This document shows positions 21,741 to 32,237 of a stretch of 64,000 nt of DNA, piece after piece. Numbering within the stretch: the first letter of the stretch is position 1; each line of letters opens with the position of its first letter. The notes beneath the pieces were generated by a model. It did not search any database. It worked only from the letters and a program-made list of their open reading frames with translations, and was not told where the DNA came from. Source of the stretch: Diabrotica undecimpunctata. Taxonomy: Eukaryota > Arthropoda > Insecta > Coleoptera > Chrysomelidae. Location of the stretch: the NCBI RefSeq assembly GCF_040954645.1, contig NC_092808.1, forward strand, positions 13,507,883 through 13,571,882, in the 5' to 3' direction. Made by a program: the position numbers and the translations under genes.

Positions 21741-22541
21741 TATCTTCTTAATTTGTTCGAAATTGTTTGTCTCCTCTACGGTTATGATCTGAAGCACATC
21801 CAAGGCATCTCATCTCATTAAGAGCAATAATGAGGTTTACAGCCTTTTCTTTTTCGGACCATCCATTTGCCCTTGCAGTTTATTCGAACTGTTTCATGTA
21901 GTTATTCTATGATGATTTTCCGTCGAAAGTTGGGATTAACACGAATAGGGCTTCCAGTTCCTTAAAATGTCTGGGGACTTTTGGAGGAAGTGGAGCTTCT
22001 GTTCGTAATCGTGGTAATAGCCAGCGTAGCCACCAACTTACAATTCGTCTTGTCGTAGTTTATCTCTACTGTAATTGATTGAATTCCTGTGTCTTCTATC
22101 CCTTTTTCCTCCATCTTCTTTTCAATGTCTTTCAGTTTTTGTTCAAAAAAGAAAATCTTTTCAATATCGTCTTATCTTCTCTTCAAAAGATGAAACATCG
22201 GTCAAAACTTTGTTTTCCAACGAAGATATTTTATTGTGAAGACAAGAAATCTCAAAAATGCCCCTTTCTCAGAAGAGATTTCCAAGATATATTAGCAAAA
22301 ACTTTCAAAGCAGCAGAAATCTCCAGAGCACAAATCTCGTCCAGAGAATGAACAATGTCTTTGAGAAGAAAGTAGAAACTCTGAAAATATTATAAGAAAC
22401 TTTGCTTCTCAGAGACGAAATCGAAGAAATGACAGCAGCTTGCCTGTTCTCAAATACATAAATTTCTGGATCAAAACCCTGTTCTTCCAGTGCATCCTTC
22501 AGTTGTTGTACTAATACATAATTTAATTTTCTATCTTCCAA
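21741..22541 (-). pseudogene. LTR retrotransposon (gypsy-type) gag remnant
   Basis: The minus-strand start at 22541 reads LNYVLVQQLKDALEEQGFDP. After disruptions the sequence ends near 21750 with DALDVLQIITVEETNNFEQI, matching the capsid-like end of gypsy-group Gag proteins in insects (DALDVLQTI......F). Stops and shifts occur throughout, and no pol, protease or LTR was seen. The Penelope repeat B cuts off the rest. Family assignment is from recall. Confidence 0.6.
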
Positions 22542-22621
22542 TTTTCATCCTAAATCTTTCACTAATATCTTTATTTTAATATCTTTCGCATTATTCTGCG
22601 AATCGTCTAGTAAATTCCATC

Positions 22622-23215
22622 AGGGGTGTAGCAAGGCTGGCTTAACAATTGCCTTGAAAAAGGCAGTCCGAGACATACGAATTAGAGACGAATTTTGAAG
22701 ATTGAAACAGTCTTTGGAAGTCATATCTTTATGGCATACCAACAAAAAAGCTAAATAATGAAAAGCCGAATAAATCTTACAAACAGGGCATAATATGGAC
22801 TCCAAAAACAACTCCATTTAAGAAACATCCAAAGAAGCACTAATATTAATATAAGGCCGGTCCTCACATATGGGACAGAAAGATGAACACCAATGCAGAA
22901 GAATGAAAGACTTGGGAATAGTCGAGCGTGAAATATTCCGCAAAATATTTGCAGCTAAAAACAATCAAAGGCAGTGGCGCAAAAGATATAATTTCGAATT
23001 ATACCAACTCTTTAATGAGTCAGATGTCCTAATGTTCATTAAAACACAGTGAATTAGATGGGCTGGACACTGAATAGGGGGTTGGATGGAGTTGAATCCG
23101 ACCTAAAGGTATCAAAAATCAAAAGATGGCAACAGGTCGCCAGGAACACAACAAAATGGCGACGAATCTTGGAGCAGGCTAGGATCCACAAAGGATTGCC
23201 AATCCAAAGATGATG
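22622..23215 (+). pseudogene. RTE-like LINE, C-terminal half
   Basis: Pieces in several frames: GV.QG with ALKKAVRDIRIRDE (motif B region), IKSRINLTNRA.YGLQKQLH-like sequence, RPVLTYGTER, then the open run VEREIFRKIFAAKNNQRQWR and YQLFNESDVLMFIKTQ, IRWAGH, and a tail with GDESWSRLG. It ends in GATGATGAAGATGATAATGA near 23210-23235. The YADD block itself is lost. Confidence 0.75.
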
Positions 23216-23284
23216 AAGATGATAATGATCACCACATGCATGGTTAGGTTGTATTAGTAACTGCTTTCTAATAATTGCTATAGA

Positions 23285-23470
23285 GCAGGGGTCACCAATT
23301 ATATTCCCTGAGGGTCCGTTTCAAAAACCTACACTTCCACGGTCCAGACCCTCAGCTCTAAACCAGGCAGTGGCGTAACCGGGAGGGGGGGGGGTTACCA
23401 AGAAACCCTCCAGTAGTTGTAACCCCCTCTCAGGAGATCATCCTGGTTACGTAGTTGAAACCAGGTAACT
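23285..23470. repeat. hAT-like terminal sequences / small foldback
   Basis: GCAGGGGTCACCAA at 23285 resembles hAT transposon ends. CAGTGGCGTAACCGGGAGG at 23367 is matched in reverse by CCTGGTTACGTAGTTG at about 23443-23458, giving a ~90-bp foldback with GGGG/CCCC runs. No transposase is nearby. This could be a small hAT-type MITE inside another hAT end. Confidence 0.4.
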
Positions 23471-23825
23471 AGGCCTCCTCGTTTAGGGAGGGGTATGAAA
23501 TAAACTCAAGGAAAAAGATGATTATAAAGCTATTATATTGTTTTTTTCCGTCTTTGTTTAATAAATATTTGCGGCGTAATTCAAAATATTTGTATCGTAA
23601 AACTTAATTTAATCATTTAATTCTACTGTTTCTGTTTTTTTTTCTGCAACTATAGTGTTCAAGAATTTTATGGAAGATTAGTTTAGATTACGAATATTTC
23701 TATATGTTATAACTACTCTGCATTTTAAAAATGTAAAGATATTTACATATTTGCTAATCTTTCTCGTAATACAATGGTTTTCTAGTTATTACAAGTCATG
23801 TATTAATTTTTGAACTTAATGAACA

Positions 23826-23975
23826 AATAAAAGGCAGATATCGAGCACATTTTTTTATTAAATCTTGCCCATTAGCACTTTCGTAACTAATACGTAGTAT
23901 TTACTTAAATTTACTCGCAGGAAATTTAAAGTACTTTTACTCTCACAGCATCTTCAGGTGTATTTCATCAATTAT
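23826..23975 (-). repeat. Penelope-like terminal repeat, copy C (decayed)
   Basis: On the minus strand it shares CACCTGAAGATGCTGTGAGAG, GGGCAAGATTTAATAAA and GTGCTCGATATCTGCCTTTT with copy B. The hammerhead-like core is damaged: GAAA is AAAA, and extra sequence separates GTACTT from the final GGGCA. CTGAAGA is at 23951-23957 (complement). Confidence 0.75.
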
Positions 23976-24089
23976 TACATCAGGAATGTAATAATTGGTA
24001 CAGCAAAGAGAAATATTTTGGTGTTATAAAAGTTATAAAATATAAACAATAAAATTATTAGGAAAGAACAAAAAAAAAATCAATTGTAA

Positions 24090-24153
24090 CACGCTGTATA
24101 TTCAAATAACCTGATTGTAGTCTATATTCCAATAGTTATATTTCACCCTGTAT
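24090..24153 (-). repeat. Relic of a DD41D-element terminal inverted repeat
   Basis: CAAATAACCTG, TAGTCTAT, CCAATAGTTAT and CACCCTGTATA follow in the same order and spacing as at 47748-47798, the right end of the element at 45770-47796. So a diverged relative once inserted here. The rest is deleted. Strand is set by the end's outward orientation and is uncertain. Confidence 0.75.
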
Positions 24154-24829
24154 ATGATTCTATTTCAAAACTCAAAGATAAAAAATCATATAAAAAATGT
24201 ATAAGTTTTTGGATATTGCTCATATTTACTTTTCTTTTATGCGATGAATCATTTTTATTCAAACATATTTTGTGAATGACTAACTAGAAAATGACACGAT
24301 TTTCACACGCGATTTGGGAATATTGTATAAGCATTAAGGTATGATCCAATAGGATAATATATGTTTATAAAAATTGACACAACCAGTCTAGACACTGATT
24401 TTATTGGCTCCAATTTAAGCTAAAGTAAATAATTTAGGAAATAATACGTTAAACCCTAATTTTCCACATTTCTAAAAACATTTAATATCTCAATGATAAT
24501 TTATTCGCTTGCGGATATGAAAAAGGAAAGTTTGATTCAAAAAATGATTTAATTCTTCACTTTATTCCCCTTAGCAAATCACTTTTTTTATAACTTGACC
24601 TACGACCTACAAGATTATTTATCTAACCTGATATCCTATATACCAAAGAGAGCGAAAAACATAGGATAAAAAAGGTCTTATTATAATATCTGTGGAAGCA
24701 GTTCACAATTGTCGAACCGCATTGGTAGTCGCCTATCACATCTTCTGTATACGAAATAAGGCTCTTTAACAAGATAACTGCTAGATACAAATGCTAATAA
24801 AGCGATATGCCTCTATATATTTGAAATTG

Positions 24830-26060
24830 TTCTTTATTTCTTCTCTTATGTATGGGTACTAAGACGCTTCCAAACCATGCCCTAGGAATTTTCCGTTGTT
24901 CCTATATCCACAAAATAATTTAGTATATTTTTATGTAGAATATTTCCTCCTTTTTTTATTATTTCTCCATTTATACCATCATTTCCGGATGCTATGTGAT
25001 CTTTAAGAGATATTTTTTACTTCTTAAAGTGTTGGTGTTGATATTTCCACATCTGCAGAATGGAATGTAATACTTCCACATTGTCTCACTTCCCTAGAAT
25101 TTCCTTACCTGATTTATCTCCCTATTTATGTCTATTTCCCATATTTGATATTCTAGGAGCACATCTTTTTAATTATGAGTAGTCATCGTGTCTGTGCTCC
25201 TGTTCTGTGAAAATCTGCTGTGTTTTCATCTATAGAATTTTGTAGCATTTTCACTTTTGTGTGCTTTTATTTTTAGCATTTTTTGGATTCTATGTTAAAC
25301 CATTTTCATTTTGGGCGATTTTCCTTTTTTCCAATGGTTTCCTCCGCTGCTTGTTCTGTAACTGTTGCTATTGCTGCCATGTTTGCTCTGTTTTTATCTG
25401 TAGAAGTTTGTAGCATTTTTATCCCTTTGTGTGTTTTATGTCCAGTATTTCCTCGCATTCTTTGTTAAACCATTTTCATTTTGGGCGATTTCTCTTTTTT
25501 CCAATGGTTTCCACCGCTGCTTGTTCTGTAACTGTTGCTATTTGCTGCCATGTTTGTTCTATCTCTATGTTATCCCCTTCCTCTTCTAGCAATCATAGTC
25601 TACTGTTTATAGCTACTTCATTTTTCTTTCTTTATTTGGTGTTTGGAAGGCTTCTACGTCTCATATTTTTTTTTGTTCTTGTTGCTCTGGCTTCTGTACT
25701 GATATTCATGTTCTTAACACGTGTAGTTTTAATCAGAAAGTGGTCACTATCGCTGAGAGCTCCCCTCATAGTTCGCGAATTAATCTATGAGAATATGGTC
25801 TATTTGGATACGTATTCTTCCATCATTTAAATTCATGTAAACTGTTCTTTCTTTCAAATTGGACGGATTTAATTAGCATGTTATTAGATATTCCAAATTG
25901 TGTTAGCCAGTGTCCATTATCATTTATTGTGTAATGTAAGTCATGTCTTTCCATTAAATCCATCCATTTTCCGTTATTTTTATCATAATCGTTCTTGCCT
26001 AGTTTAGCATTACAATCGCCCACCAGACAGGTCGTATTTTTAAAATAAAAGTAATAAAAT
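24830..26060 (-). pseudogene. RTE-like LINE: endonuclease end and start of reverse transcriptase
   Basis: The only LINE remnant here that keeps endonuclease sequence. From about 26040 down: CLVGDCNAKLGKN (GDFNA.xG block of APE-type endonuclease), KWMDLMERHDLHYTINDNG, FGISNNMLIKSVQFERKNSL, then a broken SHRLI block in place of the I/SDH motif. Near 24940-25010 it reads LKDHIASGNDGINGEIIK (K..G.DGI..E.IK), the start of the RT. Stops and frameshifts are common. A 170-bp tandem duplication sits in the linker (25229-25560). Confidence 0.78.
25229..25560. repeat. Tandem duplication, 170-bp period
   Basis: GTTAAACCATTTTCATTTTG at 25294 recurs at 25464, and CTGCTTGTTCTGTAACTGTT recurs at the same 170-bp offset. 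The two units differ by a small number of changes and one 1-bp indel. It lies within the LINE linker and must postdate or accompany its decay. Confidence 0.9.
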
Positions 26061-26680
26061 CAAGAAAAGCTAAAAAATAGCTTTGGATGAATGCAACACA
26101 TATCCACACAACTAAATGTAATTGCTACCTGCAACAACTACAAACTCCCATTCAAACATAAATCTACTAGTACTTGTACAAAGAAAGAAGAATAGCAACA
26201 GATTGTAGCCAAGCGGGTTTAAAATTATTACAATTTTGTTATGAATAGCTATAATCCTCTGCATTGTCCCGACTTAAGTCGGTATCTTTCTCAGAGATAT
26301 TTAGTAGGGTAAAGTGATCAAATCTTCTTATCTACCTGTTAATACGATACCCTCAGAGGTGGAGTTACCTTTTTTGGTCGTAGAAGATTTTATTAACATC
26401 TTTTTTTAAAACGTGCGTTCAATTTAATGGCAAACAACTTTTATTTTAATTAAACAGATGAAAAATGCTACAAACTAGCGAGATTTAAAAAAGATAATGT
26501 TATTTTCTTTTGGAAATAAAAATAATACAATACTTATTCAAAAAGAGGATATGTGGCAAGGACGAAAATTTAAAATTGTTAATACCATCTTTATTTCAAC
26601 TGCTTGCAAATAAGGAACATGAGACTTTGGATACAATTTTATTTAAATTAAAACTGAGGTAAATAATTGATATTGACAAA
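26061..26680. other. No gene recognised
   Basis: AT-rich, with a short CCGACTTAAGTCGG palindrome near 26268-26281 but otherwise nothing I can name. Confidence 0.4.
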
Positions 26681-26689
26681 ACAAGTTCT

Positions 26690-27260
26690 GTCAGAGTGTC
26701 TCACTCGCATTGCAAGAATAGGCGCATCAGGACGCTGGGTTCCGAAATATGGAGATCAGGACAAAGTCAGAGTAAATCTTGATGGAGGTCAGTACCGATT
26801 CTGGCATGCAAATCGATCATCGGAACTGGGTATAGGCGCGAAAGACTAATCGATCCATCTAGAACCAATCTAGAAACGATCTCAACCTATTCGCAAAGTT
26901 TAAGTAGGAACTTGAGAAGTCATGAGAAACGAATCAGAATGCCAACTGGGCTATTTTTAGTAAGCAGAACTGGCGTTGTGGGATGAACCAAACGTCGAAT
27001 TACAGCACCAAAATCGACGCTTATAGTATACCACGAAAAACATTGGAGCCCATGGAACTCGAAATCCGCCAAGGAGTGTCTAACAACTCACCTACCGAAG
27101 TTACTGGCCTGGAAAATGGAAGGCGCTAAAGCGTCGTGTTTACACTCGACTGCCAACAGTATATGTGCTTCATTAATAGCAAAAATGTAGCCCTAACGAG
27201 TAGAAGGATCGTGACGGTGCGCGCAGATGAGCTGGCTATTTGGAGCCTCAATAAGTAGCC
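26690..27260 (+). pseudogene. Degraded 28S rRNA gene fragment
   Basis: Conserved 28S words appear in rRNA order: TGATGGAGGTC near 26780; GCAAATCGATCATCGGAACT then GGCGCGAAAGACTAATCGA near 26808-26852; GATCTCAACCTATTC near 26878; GTAAGCAGAACTGGCG and GTGGGATGAACCAAACGTCG near 26960-26998; GGAGTGTCTAACAACTCACC near 27073; CTAACGAGTAGAAGGATCGT near 27193. Parts between them are shortened; for example the stretch after CCATCTAG is missing. Scattered substitutions hit normally invariant bases, so it is non-functional. It sits among mobile elements, not in an rDNA array. Confidence 0.88.
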
Positions 27261-28019
27261 AATATTAGCCTAATTTTCCAATAAAAAATGAGATGGACAG
27301 AATAAGGAACTTGTAAAAATTTGTAAAAAGGATGTTAGTGTATTATATTAATACGATAAAATAATATTACTCCAAATAAATACTCGACTATTCAAAACCA
27401 GTATACTTCAAATCTAAGCTCCGATTTCAGATGCAGAAAAGATGTAGATGTAGCCGAAAAACTTTATGATCAAATCCTAACATCTTACGGAAGCTTAATA
27501 AACACGAAATATTATACTCGACGTCAGTAAAAAAATTAGGGAAGGTCGACGATGTCAAACTATGAACCCTATGATCTTTGACAATCTGATGATCGATGAC
27601 AGAGATTGTATGAATCCTGTAAAAAAAGGTCATAATCATTACAAACACCTGGTATAAAATACCCAAGCGACGACTGTATACTTGCAAAACCCATGTGGAC
27701 CGACCACGAAAAATGTAGAGACAACATAATATGAAGGCCTAATTGAAGAAAAGAGAAACGTGCATAATTGCCTAATAAGAAGATAGGAGAAGAAGAAAAA
27801 TATTTTTTTGTCGCTGAGTTTCCCTGATCTATAAAAATGCTGATCTTCCATGTCGTTATTCGATTTCTTAATTTTATCAAATCAAACCAGGTTTTTTGCA
27901 CCCTCGGATGATTGATTTTACACCTGCTTGGGACTTGGAACATTTCTTTTTTTCCTGATATAGTTAAGTATAATAAAAGTAGGTAGACATATATAGATAT
28001 CGTAAGTTTATTCTGCTGT
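27261..28019. other. No gene recognised
   Basis: Open frames on the minus strand (27427-27943) overlap each other and show no motif I know. On the plus strand DVAEKLYDQILTSYGSLIN-like sequence near 27440-27500 could be a transposon remnant, but I cannot place it. Confidence 0.35.
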
Positions 28020-28380
28020 TATGGTATGGCTGAGAAAAATGCTCAGAAATAAATCGTATCAATTAATTCTATTAAAAGCTCAATAATCTATGAAAGCCAT
28101 GTGTAATGGGAAATTGTATTCTGTAGATTTATCTATTACCTTTCTTTTGCCGATAATCCACCGTGATAAAGACATTTCTAAATTTAGCTTGCTCTACTGG
28201 TTGATGAAGATCAAGTTTCGCTATGAAAAAATTATTAGTTCTAGCAATTTATACATGTGGGACAATATACTGATGGGTCAATTTCTCTCTGCGTCTGATT
28301 GCCTTTTGTGTACAAAAGTTCCACATTTTTTGCATTATGTCCTCTGTAGATACTGATAAAACAAATCTTTTAATAATACT
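28020..28380 (-). pseudogene. RTE-like LINE, reverse transcriptase fragment
   Basis: Minus-strand reading gives PISILSHMYKLLELII, a garbled middle, and STEYNFPLHMAFIDY near 28080, matching the RPISLLSHMYKL... and NIPLHLAFVDYHKAFD blocks (RT motifs leading to the first catalytic Asp) of one common LINE subfamily. About 115 codons; the intervening QAGFR region is scrambled. Confidence 0.7.
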
Positions 28381-28585
28381 TAGAGTATGATTCCTGTTAT
28401 TTTAATTATTTCACAGATTATTCGGTCTACTCCTGGTATATTTCTGTGCTTCGGTTGTTTTGATAGGTTCTGTTCTGTCTGGAATCGTTATTAAATTTGT
28501 TTATTTGTTGAAATTTGGGTGTTCTTAAATGTCTATTTGATAATTAGACTAAAAACTATATATCTATTGTAAGAACTATTATATA

Positions 28586-28634
<49 letters not shown>

Positions 28635-29214
28635 GACTGAATATTGTACCCTACAGTCCAATCTTAGACAATACTAAACTACGCCAAAAACCAATTATAC
28701 GTATTTTCGGCTAACAAGTGCACAGTTGTTTTAGTTTATTTATCTTGTTTAGTAGACAGTTCTAAGAAACTGAAGTGAAATATGTAATTATTTCATATAA
28801 TACACGTATATTATCATCACTTACTAATGACATTGTTTGATCTTAATAATTAGTTAAAAATATGAAGCGGAGGACGTTGTTAACCATGGAAAGCTAACCT
28901 TGTACAATAACAATTGGAAAAAAGGAATTATTTATAATCGTGTTGAAGTTTACAGGGTGAAAATCTTCAGTACACTTACGAGGATCATTTAAAAAGTTTC
29001 CGACGCAGTAGTGAAATATTTGTATCTTAAAATTTAAATAATTATATTTTTAAACGAACAACCGGAATACCAACGGCAGATAAAACAAAAACAAAGAATT
29101 ATAAATCATCACTGAGTTGCAAGAAAGATAAACAGGGTCTTTCAATGAGAACTTCAGAACTTTGACAATTGGTACTGGCCATATTGTTAAAGCTACATTT
29201 GTCAAATCTGCTAT
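28381..29214. other. No gene; (TA)n tract
   Basis: AT-rich. The only clear feature is the dinucleotide run at 28588-28631. ACAGGGTG at about 28953 resembles a mariner-type end lying before the transposase relic that starts near 29215. Confidence 0.45.
28588..28631. repeat. (TA)n microsatellite
   Basis: About 21 uninterrupted TA units. Confidence 0.98.
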
Positions 29215-29915
29215 CATTTATTCAGTCTGGTCACCAATGGTGATTTGGATCACTGGTTCTGTCAACAATCAACAACTAACACGCGGACATTGACAAAACG
29301 CAAGATCTACCAAACAGATCGCCACTATCCACTGAAATGTGCAGGAGAATCCAAGGTAGCCGATTTCACGTTGCTCATAAAAACTCTGCCTTTAACAAAC
29401 CACAACTTAATGAATTTTGCGTCGTAACTTAGGCTTGCATCCGTACAATATTCAACTGACCTAGGATCTGTAAACGACCATAGACAACGAGGAGTGTTCG
29501 CTGAATGGGCGCTGGAGCTTAGCTTACCCAAATTTTCATCCAAAAATCATCTTCAGCGATGAAGTCTCTTTTTGGAACGAATTAGTATGTTAATATACAT
29601 AATTATCGAATTTGGAAAAGCGTTCAATGTATCTCGAAAAAGCCACTGTTTGATAGATATTTTGGGCTAGCGGCGTTGCCGTTTCGTATTTCTTTGATAA
29701 CGACGTTGTTCAGGCCATCACTGTCAACGGTAAGCGCTATAGATCTATGGTTACCAACCTTTTTGGACCGAATTGGATATAGAGCCATACAGCTTATGCC
29801 ATAGGGTGAAGATGCAGAGCTACGCAGGAAAAAGAGGAAGTTAAATAAAGAATTACATGTCAGAGAGATAAAAAAATTGCTAGACAAAGGGGTAAAGAGT
29901 TATTTCGTCATAGGG
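29215..29915 (+). pseudogene. mariner-superfamily transposase relic (DUF4817/rosa-like group)
   Basis: Plus-strand pieces: RQRGVFAEWALELSLPKF at about 29482-29535, KIIFSDEVSFWNE (first catalytic Asp) at 29548-29585, EKATV at about 29635, YFFDNDVVQAITVNGKRYRS near 29675-29740, then NLFGPNW. These match the family's FSDEAHFW..., YFFEN..G.AVTVNG.RY order. The second and third acidic blocks are missing or unreadable. An ACAGGGTG word 260 bp upstream may be its terminus. DUF4817-like group placement is by similarity to the ordering at 46116-47204, so moderate. Confidence 0.65.
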
Positions 29916-29934
29916 TAAACTAATTGAAGCTAAA

Positions 29935-30735
29935 CAAACTGGCAGTGATTGCCAATGTAGGAAAGAGTGCATGTCAAAGCTATTAGATGAAGATGATAGA
30001 AAGATTCGATGTCACATACCACAGACCAACAGTTGATCATTCAAAGCAAATCACTTCCACACTTAAGTATTATGTAATTGTGTCTGAAAATCGGTCAGAA
30101 GTATGTCGCAAAGCATTCATAAGTTTGCTTGCAATTTCACACAAGATAGTTATCAGACTTACAAATCTCTTGGCTATAGGAATGTCTCATGTTGGCATGA
30201 GAGGCAAGCATTTAAATCGTGTTAATACTATTCCAACCACTATAAATACTATAATACATGAACATATCAATTCATATCCTAAATATTTAACCCATCACAC
30301 TAAGCAACCCAGAACCTATTTGGATGCTAAGCTACATGTACCGAAAATGTATGATGTTTGTTCAAAAACATCCTGACCTTGAAAAAAAAGTAAAGTACGA
30401 GTTTTTTCTAAAATACTTCAAAGAGAATTTCGGATATAGATTTGGGAAGCCATAAGTTGACGTATGTTCAACTTGCGAAGACCTTCAAATTAAGCTAGAA
30501 TGCGCTACATTAAATGATATTGCTAAACATACTGCTGCTGCAGAGTTAATAGTGCATAAAAGAAGTGCAAAGAGATAGTGTATTTATACTAAGCTCAATG
30601 AAGTGAAAGAGTTAAGTAAAACTAGACTTAATGTGATGGGGTTTCGACTATATGCAAAACTTACCGCTTCCCAGTTTGCCCGAATAAGAAATGTTTTTCC
30701 TGAGAAAGTTATGGTACTATGCATTTACTAAAAAA
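29935..30735 (+). pseudogene. DUF7869-type protein, N-terminal and middle part
   Basis: The sequence runs CRKECMSKLLDEDD, then SEVCRKAFISLLAISHK in an open 129-codon run, RGKHLNRVNTIP, TYLDAKLHVPKMYD, FGKP.VDVCSTCEDLQ and FDYMQNLPLP. This is the order known for DUF7869-type proteins (cysteine-containing N-terminus, 'R.KH.NRP' linker, TC.C.ED block). A few stops and shifts occur. It stops where the inverted-repeat unit starts at 30737. It covers the half of the family that the copy at 4843-7090 preserves less well; the two belong to different lineages. Confidence 0.65.
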
Positions 30736-30736
30736 A

Positions 30737-31262
30737 AGAGGTTAAATCTTTGTAAATGGGTATATTTAAAAAACCCTTAAAAGGGCGGCATCAAACAACA
30801 CGAACGTTTTTGGAACAACAGTTCCATCATCAGGCTAAAAATACAGGTTAACATGCTTGAGCCACCAAAATATTAGGATAAAAACCCTTTAAAATATATA
30901 AGGTTAACAAAGATTGTACATAATGTTGTTATTAATATTTGATGTTTAATATTTAATTACATTTTACTTCAGGTAACATACACCCATGCCTTAAGTGAGT
31001 TCCAGCGTCCGGAGAGTAAACTTCTTCAAACGGACTTCAGCTGGTAACTGAGTAACTGAGTTACTCACTTTTAAACAACAACATGTACATTTTTTGGTAA
31101 CTTCAATTTTTTGTAAAGGGTTGTACCGTAATATTTTGGTGGCTCAGGCATGTTAACCTGCTTTTTAACCTGATGATGGAATTATTATTCCGAAAACGTT
31201 TGTGTTTTTTAATGTAGCCCTTTTAAGGGTTTTTTTTAATATACCTAAATACAAAGATTTAA
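30737..31262. mobile_element. Penelope-like inverted terminal-repeat unit (second family)
   Basis: Arms 30737-30905 and 31095-31262 are inverted copies of each other. Both contain AAAGAGG.TTAAATCTTTGTA-type sequence, CCCTTAAAAGGGC, a TCATCAGG or CCTGATGA core and GAGCCACCAAAATATTA. The ~190-bp centre holds CTGGTAACTGAGTAACTGAG and no coding motif. The arms carry a hammerhead-like core, and inverted long repeats are usual for Penelope-like elements, so I read this as an internally deleted one. It interrupts the DUF7869-type fragment. Confidence 0.65.
31170..31201 (+). ncRNA. Hammerhead-ribozyme-like core in second Penelope family
   Basis: CTGATGA (31170-31176), stem II GGAAT/ATTCC (31178-31182 with 31187-31191), GAAA (31192-31195), palindrome ACGT (31196-31199), TT. 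All invariant core positions of a hammerhead are present. The mirror copy (complement of about 30805-30833) keeps CTGATGA and stem II, but GAAA is AAAA. Stem I pairing is weak by eye, so activity is unproven. Confidence 0.6.
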
Positions 31263-31960
31263 ACCTCTTTTTATGATACATGGTATACAGCCAGCTGCAG
31301 GAATTTATTTTCCTTGTGGATTATGTACCTTTACCTTTGTGGTAAAGGATATCACAAAATTATTGCACTTATCCTTAACAAAATAAAATACCAAACAGCT
31401 GGAGACTAAGTCTATCGGTGCCTGTATTTAACAATGGTAATAAGCAGATTCCTTTCTATTGCAGAATCATCAATCCTCCAAAGAAAATGCTAAAATTGCC
31501 TACCAAAGTCAAGCAGAGTCGAGAGGTCTTGGTAATTTTTAATCCCGAAATTCAGTCATGTATTGGGTCACGTTTTGTTTTTAAGAAATTGTGCATTCTC
31601 TTTATGTACACCTCGTGTCTTATTCTTAATAAATCTCCGACTGAGGGTCGCTTTTAAGACTAAAAGCTCTGGCGTATATTCTACTAGGTATAGACTATTT
31701 GCAACCATGTAAAATTTTCTAGTTTCCTTATATTTCCATAGTTTTCTATAAATTTCAAGATTAAAAACTTTTGGGAAGAAGAATAGTTGCTCCTCTCAGT
31801 TAATACAGAACATTAGTAAATAACAGTTAACAGAGAATATAAAGCGAGTCTAATCAGGGTCAGATTTGTTTTTGCTTGCGTTTATAGATATACTATTGAA
31901 ATATGAAGTTCTAAGTCAGCATCACTTCACTATAACAATTTAAGCATGCTAATAGATACA
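31263..31960. other. No gene recognised
   Basis: A 79-codon ORF at 31418-31657 (with NPPKKMLKLPTKVKQSREVL) might continue the DUF7869-type sequence beyond the inserted repeat, but I cannot confirm it. AT-rich elsewhere. Confidence 0.35.
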
Positions 31961-31964
31961 GTAG

Positions 31965-32172
31965 ACTAAGAGCTACAGCTTATCGTGGAAGGCAAGATTG
32001 AAGATAGAAGAGGTTTGGGCAAAAAGAAGAAATCCTGACTGAGAAACTTGAGAGAATGTTTTCAAATACCAGAAGCTGCGAACATAATACATGCGGCACA
32101 AAACAGAAAAACCTATCGTTTGATGGTCGCTAACCTTCGGTTGAAGACGGCACATAAAGAAGACTAAGAGCA
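31965..32172 (+). pseudogene. RTE-like LINE, short 3' end copy
   Basis: About 195 bp nearly identical to 63025-63215: both read CAGCTTATCGTGGAAGGCAA, then AAATACCAGAAGCTGCGAAC, ACATGCGGCACAAAACAG and the ending GACGGCACATAAAGAAGA. A stop replaces the Trp of SWLRNL. An extreme 5' truncation; its closeness to another copy suggests relatively recent activity of this subfamily. Confidence 0.88.
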
Positions 32173-32237
32173 CTGTAGACGAAAAAAGGAAGGCAGTCTT
32201 ATGTTGTGTGACAAAAAAATACAGTGAAATTGATAAA

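Larger units (their letters stand above)
23220..24830. other. No gene; terminal remnants of several transposons
   Basis: Apart from the hAT-like ends (23285-23470), Penelope repeat C (23826-23975) and the DD41D-element end relic (24090-24153), this stretch is AT-rich and featureless to me. Confidence 0.5.

Noticed and set aside
27427..27943. Three overlapping minus-strand ORFs
   Set aside because: They overlap in different frames and none carries a motif; I could not decide on a real one.
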